Origin: Psychromarinibacter sediminicola
Lineage (GTDB): Bacteria > Pseudomonadota > Alphaproteobacteria > Rhodobacterales > Rhodobacteraceae
Direction of reading: 5' to 3'
DNA: 64,000 nucleotides
NCBI RefSeq assembly: GCF_029168335.1
Contig: NZ_JARGYC010000016.1
Location: 1 to 64,000 of the forward strand
In this document: one piece after another, positions 60,791 through 64,000 of the stretch
Position numbering within the stretch: position 1 is the stretch's first letter
How the letters are laid out: every line of letters begins with the position of its first letter
Notes under the pieces: generated by a model
The model's input: the letters and a program-made list of their open reading frames with translations, nothing else
Told to the model about the DNA's origin: nothing
Databases searched by the model: none
Program-made: the position numbers and the translations under genes

Positions 60791-61777
60791 TCAGAAGCTC
60801 ATCGCAACACCCAGCGAGAACTGGTCGACCGTGGCACAGCCGGCGTAGACGCCGCAGGTCGAGGTGTCGCCGTAGCCGAACTGAACCTCGGCACCGCCGC
60901 CCAGGTCGTAGTCGATGGCCACGCCGAAGCCGTCCTGCTGGTTGGCGCCTTCTTCGTACATGCCGTAGTTGGCACCGACGGTGATCGCGTCGAAGGTGTA
61001 GCCGACGCCGACACCCCAGTGGGTTTCGCTGACGCCACCGGCATCCGTGTCGCCCAGTTCCTTGTAGTTCAGGATGGCCTGGAAGCCGCCCGCGAACATA
61101 ACGTCAACCGAGACACCGAACGCATCTTGCGTGGCGCCGCCGGCGTTGACGTAGGACTGGTAGCCGAGGCCGAAGCCCAGATCCACACCGCTGAACGAGG
61201 TGCTGTACTTGGCGCCGACGCCGAACGTCGGATCGGCCACGCCGGTGTCGTCAACTTCGACCGACGCGCCGAAGGAGAAGTCGCCGAACGAGTAGTCGTA
61301 GCGGGCGATCTGGCCGTCCAGCATGCCGTCGGCTTCGTTGCCGCCGCTGTAGCCGCCATGCGCGGTGTGGGCGTCGTCGATCGAGCCGCCGATGGCCACT
61401 TCGGTCAGCGCCCAGTCCAGAGCGCCGTCGGTGTCACCCATGGTCAGGGTGCCGAACGCGCCGGAGAGGAAGACCGTCTCACCGCCCTGCGAGGTGCCGG
61501 CGAAGGCCGGCGAAGCGCCGACGGTGGTGCCGGCCGCGAAGGTGCCGGAGCCGTCCGACTCGTCGAGGTCGATGCTACCGCCGAAGGTCAGGCCGTTGTC
61601 GGTCTCACCCGAGAAGGTGAAGGTGACGTCCACGTCGGTCCAGAACTGGAAGTTGTCGCCGTAGGCGCCGCCGCCCACAACACCCATCTCAGCCGAACCG
61701 GAGAGCGCGACGCCTTGGGCAGACGCGATACCGGCAGAGGCCACGAGGGCGGTGGTCGCGAAGAGAACCTTTTTCAT
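60791..61777 (-). CDS. Rhodobacter-type porin
   Basis: A 328-residue outer-membrane beta-barrel. The start MKKVLFATTALVASAGIASAQG is a typical signal peptide, the mature part has 16 short alternating strands with aromatic girdles and acidic loops (e.g. DLDESDGSGTFAAG, GNEADGMLDG), and the last residue is Phe (GVAMSF), the outer-membrane sorting signal. One disulfide is possible in the late loop (TCGVYAGC). A general diffusion pore for small hydrophilic solutes. GAGGGA lies six bases before the ATG. Divergent from the DUF3576 gene across 247 bases. Confidence 0.92.
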   Translation of the reverse strand: MKKVLFATTALVASAGIASAQGVALSGSAEMGVVGGGAYGDNFQFWTDVDVTFTFSGETDNGLTFGGSIDLDESDGSGTFAAGTTVGASPAFAGTSQGGETVFLSGAFGTLTMGDTDGALDWALTEVAIGGSIDDAHTAHGGYSGGNEADGMLDGQIARYDYSFGDFSFGASVEVDDTGVADPTFGVGAKYSTSFSGVDLGFGLGYQSYVNAGGATQDAFGVSVDVMFAGGFQAILNYKELGDTDAGGVSETHWGVGVGYTFDAITVGANYGMYEEGANQQDGFGVAIDYDLGGGAEVQFGYGDTSTCGVYAGCATVDQFSLGVAMSF

Positions 61778-61964
61778 TGGTTTTCCCTCATTCGTTAAAA
61801 GGTGCACCTCAACCCGGTATTCGAATTGAGTATGTTGGGTGTGTCGCTCCAACGGCCTTCGATTGCAATGACTGCCCGGAGGTGCCTCCCCAATGCGTCC
61901 CCTGTTGATGCAGGTATGCCACAGTGACTTTTCGCACCCCGGAAGCCCCTGAAATGAAAATGCC

Positions 61965-61993
61965 TTGTCCGCTTTTTCCGCGTCCGGTACACC
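61965..61993 (+). promoter_or_regulatory. Candidate promoter of the DUF3576 lipoprotein gene
   Basis: TTGTCC and TACACC with a 17-base spacer, about 35 bases before the start codon. It fits the housekeeping consensus only in part. Confidence 0.35.
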
Positions 61994-62024
61994 CTGCGCA
62001 ATGGCGGGCACGGGGCAAACCAGC

Positions 62025-62555
62025 ATGATGCACATCAAGCCTTTGAAATCTGTCGGGATTCTGGCGCTTCTGGGCGTCGTGGCCGGCTGCGGCGCCGGCA
62101 CCGAGATCGGCATCTTCCGCAGCAACGCCTCCGGCCCCCCGAGCGATGCGGTCGCCGAACAGCGCAAGAATGCCCCGCCCGCGCTCCGCGAGCGCGAGCG
62201 CCGCGCCTCCGGCACGATCTGGGACCTGTTCGAGGGCAACCGCGACGACCCGAACGTCACCGTCGAGGTGAACAAGTACATCTGGAACGCCGCGCTCGAC
62301 GTGCTGTCCTTCCTGCCGATCGAGGCCGCCGACCCGTTCTCGGGCGTCATCGTCACCGGCTACGGCAACCCGCCGGGCGGTGGCCGCGCCTATCGCGCCA
62401 CGATCTACGTGCAGGATCCCGCGCTCGACGCCCGCTCGCTGACCGTCGCGCTCAACACCCGCGCGGGCCCGGCCAGCCCGGCCACCGTCCGCGCCATCGA
62501 GGACGCGATTCTCACCCGCGCGCGGCAGCTGCGCGTGCGCGATTCGAAGCTCTAG
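62025..62555 (+). CDS. DUF3576 lipoprotein
   Basis: A 176-residue lipoprotein of the DUF3576 family found upstream of leuS in Rhodobacteraceae. The lipobox is LLGVVAGC (Cys about 22). The mature part has ERRASGTIWDLFEGN and VNKYIWNAALDVLSFLPIEAADPFSGVIVTGYG, the family core, of unknown function; by analogy with its neighbours in other genomes it may work with LptE-type outer membrane assembly. Two ATG codons in tandem are available; the first is used. Confidence 0.9.
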   Translation: MMHIKPLKSVGILALLGVVAGCGAGTEIGIFRSNASGPPSDAVAEQRKNAPPALRERERRASGTIWDLFEGNRDDPNVTVEVNKYIWNAALDVLSFLPIEAADPFSGVIVTGYGNPPGGGRAYRATIYVQDPALDARSLTVALNTRAGPASPATVRAIEDAILTRARQLRVRDSKL

Positions 62556-62581
62556 AATCTCCGCCACGCGCAAAGTATCAA

Positions 62582-62608
62582 CGCCGGGCCGGACGCCCGG
62601 CGTTTGTC
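62582..62608 (+). terminator. Possible terminator or attenuator before leuS
   Basis: CGCCGGGC and GCCCGGCG pair around CGGAC (62582-62602), followed by TTTGTCGTT. It could end the DUF3576 transcript or, if leuS is in the same transcript, act as an attenuator. Confidence 0.55.
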
Positions 62609-62636
62609 GTTCCAGACCAAGGAAAAAGCCCGACCC

Positions 62637-64000
62637 ATGTCCCGCTACGACGCCAGCACCATCGAACCGAAATGGCAGGCTGCCTGGGAAGAGGCCGGAT
62701 GCTTCCGCGCCGTCCGCGACGAAAGCCGGCCCAAATACTACGTGCTCGAGATGTTCCCTTACCCGAGCGGTCGGATCCACATGGGCCATGTCCGCAACTA
62801 CACGATGGGCGACGTCGTCGCGCGCTACAAGGCGTCCTGCGGCTTCTCGGTGCTGCACCCGATGGGCTGGGACGCCTTCGGCATGCCGGCCGAGAACGCG
62901 GCGATGGAGTCGGGCGGCCACCCCAAGGACTGGACCTACGGCAACATCGCCCAGATGAAGGACCAGATGAAGCCGATGGGCCTGTCGATCGACTGGACCC
63001 GCGAATTCGCCACCTGCGACCCGGAGTATTACGGCCAGCAACAGGCCATGTTCCTGGATTTCCTGGAAAAGGGGCTGGTCTACCGCAAGGCGGCGACGGT
63101 CAACTGGGATCCGGTGGACATGACCGTGCTGGCCAACGAACAGGTCATCGACGGCAAGGGCTGGCGCTCCGGCGCGCCCGTCGAACGGCGCGAGCTGACC
63201 CAGTGGTTTTTCAAGATCTCCGACTATTCCGAGGAACTGCTCGACGCGCTGGACGGGCTTGACGACTGGCCCGACAAGGTCAAGACGATGCAGCGCAACT
63301 GGATCGGCAAGTCGACGGGGCTGCAATTCGCCTTCTCGCTGGTCGACGGCCCGCACGGCCACGACCGGATCGAGGTGTTCACCACGCGCCCCGACACGCT
63401 GATGGGTGCCAGCTTCGTCGCGGTCTCCGCCGACCACCCGCTGGCCAAGATCCTGGAGCGCGAGCGCGACGACGTCGCCGCCTTCAACGCCGACTGCCGC
63501 CGCATGGGCACGTCGGAGGAGGAACTGGAAAAGGCGCCCAAGCTCGGCTTCGACACCGGCCTGACCGTGCGCCATCCCTTTGACAATGCGTGGGAACTGC
63601 CGGTCTACATCGCCAACTTCATCCTGATGGACTATGGCACCGGCGCGATCTTCGGCTGCCCCGCGCACGACCAGCGCGACCTGGAATTCGCGCGCAAATA
63701 CGACCTGCCCGTCGCCTCCACCTACGTGCCCGGCTCGGACGCCGAGGCGCATGTGCTGCCCGAGGACGGCGGCGACGCCTATGTGCCGCCCAAGACCCGG
63801 CGCGTGAAATACGTCCGCGGCTTCGCCGGCGACGAGGTCCAGACCGGCGACGAGGCAATCGCCGCCGCCGTCCGCTTCTGCGAGGAGAACGGCGTCGGCC
63901 ACGGCGTCACCATCTACCGCCTGCGCGACTGGGGCCTGTCGCGCCAGCGCTACTGGGGCTGCCCGATTCCCGTGGTCCATTGCGAGGATTGCGGCGTGGT
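62637..64000 (+). CDS. leuS: Leucyl-tRNA synthetase (5' part, cut by window edge)
   Basis: At least 454 residues are visible of about 850. Class I synthetase motifs: [15 protein letters not shown] with the HIGH signature (HMGH), the zinc ribbon before it, and the editing (CP1) domain with [16 protein letters not shown]; the KMSKS loop lies beyond the window. It charges tRNA-Leu. A GGAAAA-type site and ATG 62637 fit the family start MSRYDAS. The frame stays open to the window end. Confidence 0.97.
   Translation, partial: MSRYDASTIEPKWQAAWEEAGCFRAVRDESRPKYYVLEMFPYPSGRIHMGHVRNYTMGDVVARYKASCGFSVLHPMGWDAFGMPAENAAMESGGHPKDWTYGNIAQMKDQMKPMGLSIDWTREFATCDPEYYGQQQAMFLDFLEKGLVYRKAATVNWDPVDMTVLANEQVIDGKGWRSGAPVERRELTQWFFKISDYSEELLDALDGLDDWPDKVKTMQRNWIGKSTGLQFAFSLVDGPHGHDRIEVFTTRPDTLMGASFVAVSADHPLAKILERERDDVAAFNADCRRMGTSEEELEKAPKLGFDTGLTVRHPFDNAWELPVYIANFILMDYGTGAIFGCPAHDQRDLEFARKYDLPVASTYVPGSDAEAHVLPEDGGDAYVPPKTRRVKYVRGFAGDEVQTGDEAIAAAVRFCEENGVGHGVTIYRLRDWGLSRQRYWGCPIPVVHCEDCGV

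Noticed and set aside
62025-62038. ATGATGCACATCAA, one mismatch from an FNR box
   Set aside because: It coincides with the first codons of the DUF3576 lipoprotein gene (start codon included), has no promoter element at the proper distance downstream, and the match is likely by chance.
1-64000. tRNA, rRNA, CRISPR, prophage or insertion sequence
   Set aside because: No tRNA T-loop signatures in intergenic regions, no spaced direct repeats, no transposase or integrase reading frame and no target-site duplication were found.

Overview
The window reads as a stretch of an alphaproteobacterial chromosome, most likely a member of the Rhodobacteraceae (roseobacter/Rhodobacter relatives). The basis is the very GC-rich composition, alphaproteobacterial families (a ~360-residue RibA with an unrecognised N-terminal half, a DUF6478-type protein, a DUF3576 lipoprotein directly before leuS), and gene orders I associate with this group (amidase, aminotransferase, ftsK, lolA; ubiH-like, Trm112-like, LON-like, thioredoxin). 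Coding density is high and many genes overlap by four bases. I see no tRNA, rRNA, insertion sequence, prophage or CRISPR array.

Region by region. 0-14 kb: housekeeping and cell-envelope genes (map, sfsA, a CinA-type domain protein, a GNAT, an AhpD-like protein, an OmpA-type lipid-free envelope protein, a LysR regulator, a VanZ-like membrane protein, accD-folC, thpR-zapE). 13.5-17.4 kb: two transporters, a HAD phosphatase and a YdeI-like protein. 17.4-20.7 kb: a livHMGF-type ABC transporter operon without its binding protein. 20.8-26.7 kb: a GntR-like LacI regulator, a membrane glycosyltransferase-like protein, an NsrR-like Rrf2 regulator behind a perfect FNR box, a short-chain dehydrogenase and an orphan hybrid histidine kinase. 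26.8-35 kb: a translationally coupled hyuA-DUF1801-hyuB operon, a PCuAC-like protein divergent from an unknown polytopic membrane protein, and a Tat-exported Liv-type binding protein that may serve the distant permease. 35-42 kb: a pseudouridine synthase, a free methionine sulfoxide reductase, a thiolase, an overlapping STAS/anti-sigma kinase pair, a gamma-glutamyltransferase relative, a rhodanese, HspQ, a transglycosylase and LolA. 42.2-42.8 kb: a ccdAB toxin-antitoxin cassette between ftsK and lolA. 43-54 kb: ftsK, aminotransferase, amidase, a UbiH-type hydroxylase, Trm112-like, LON-like, a thioredoxin/TPR protein, DUF924, xthA and a second transglycosylase. 54-64 kb: two small exported proteins, an OmpR-type response regulator, ribA, an L,D-transpeptidase, YggS, a TPR-sulfotransferase, a porin, a DUF3576 lipoprotein and the first part of leuS.

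The most notable non-coding signals are: a candidate ~75-nt small RNA at 55.19-55.26 kb with an FNR-type box at the class II position, a 5' hairpin, an exposed CCUCCC anti-Shine-Dalgarno sequence and a strong intrinsic terminator; a second, perfect FNR box exactly 41.5 bases upstream of a predicted start of transcription of the Rrf2 gene; and a family of four intergenic structured repeats at gene 3' ends, two of which show compensatory base changes in three different hairpins.
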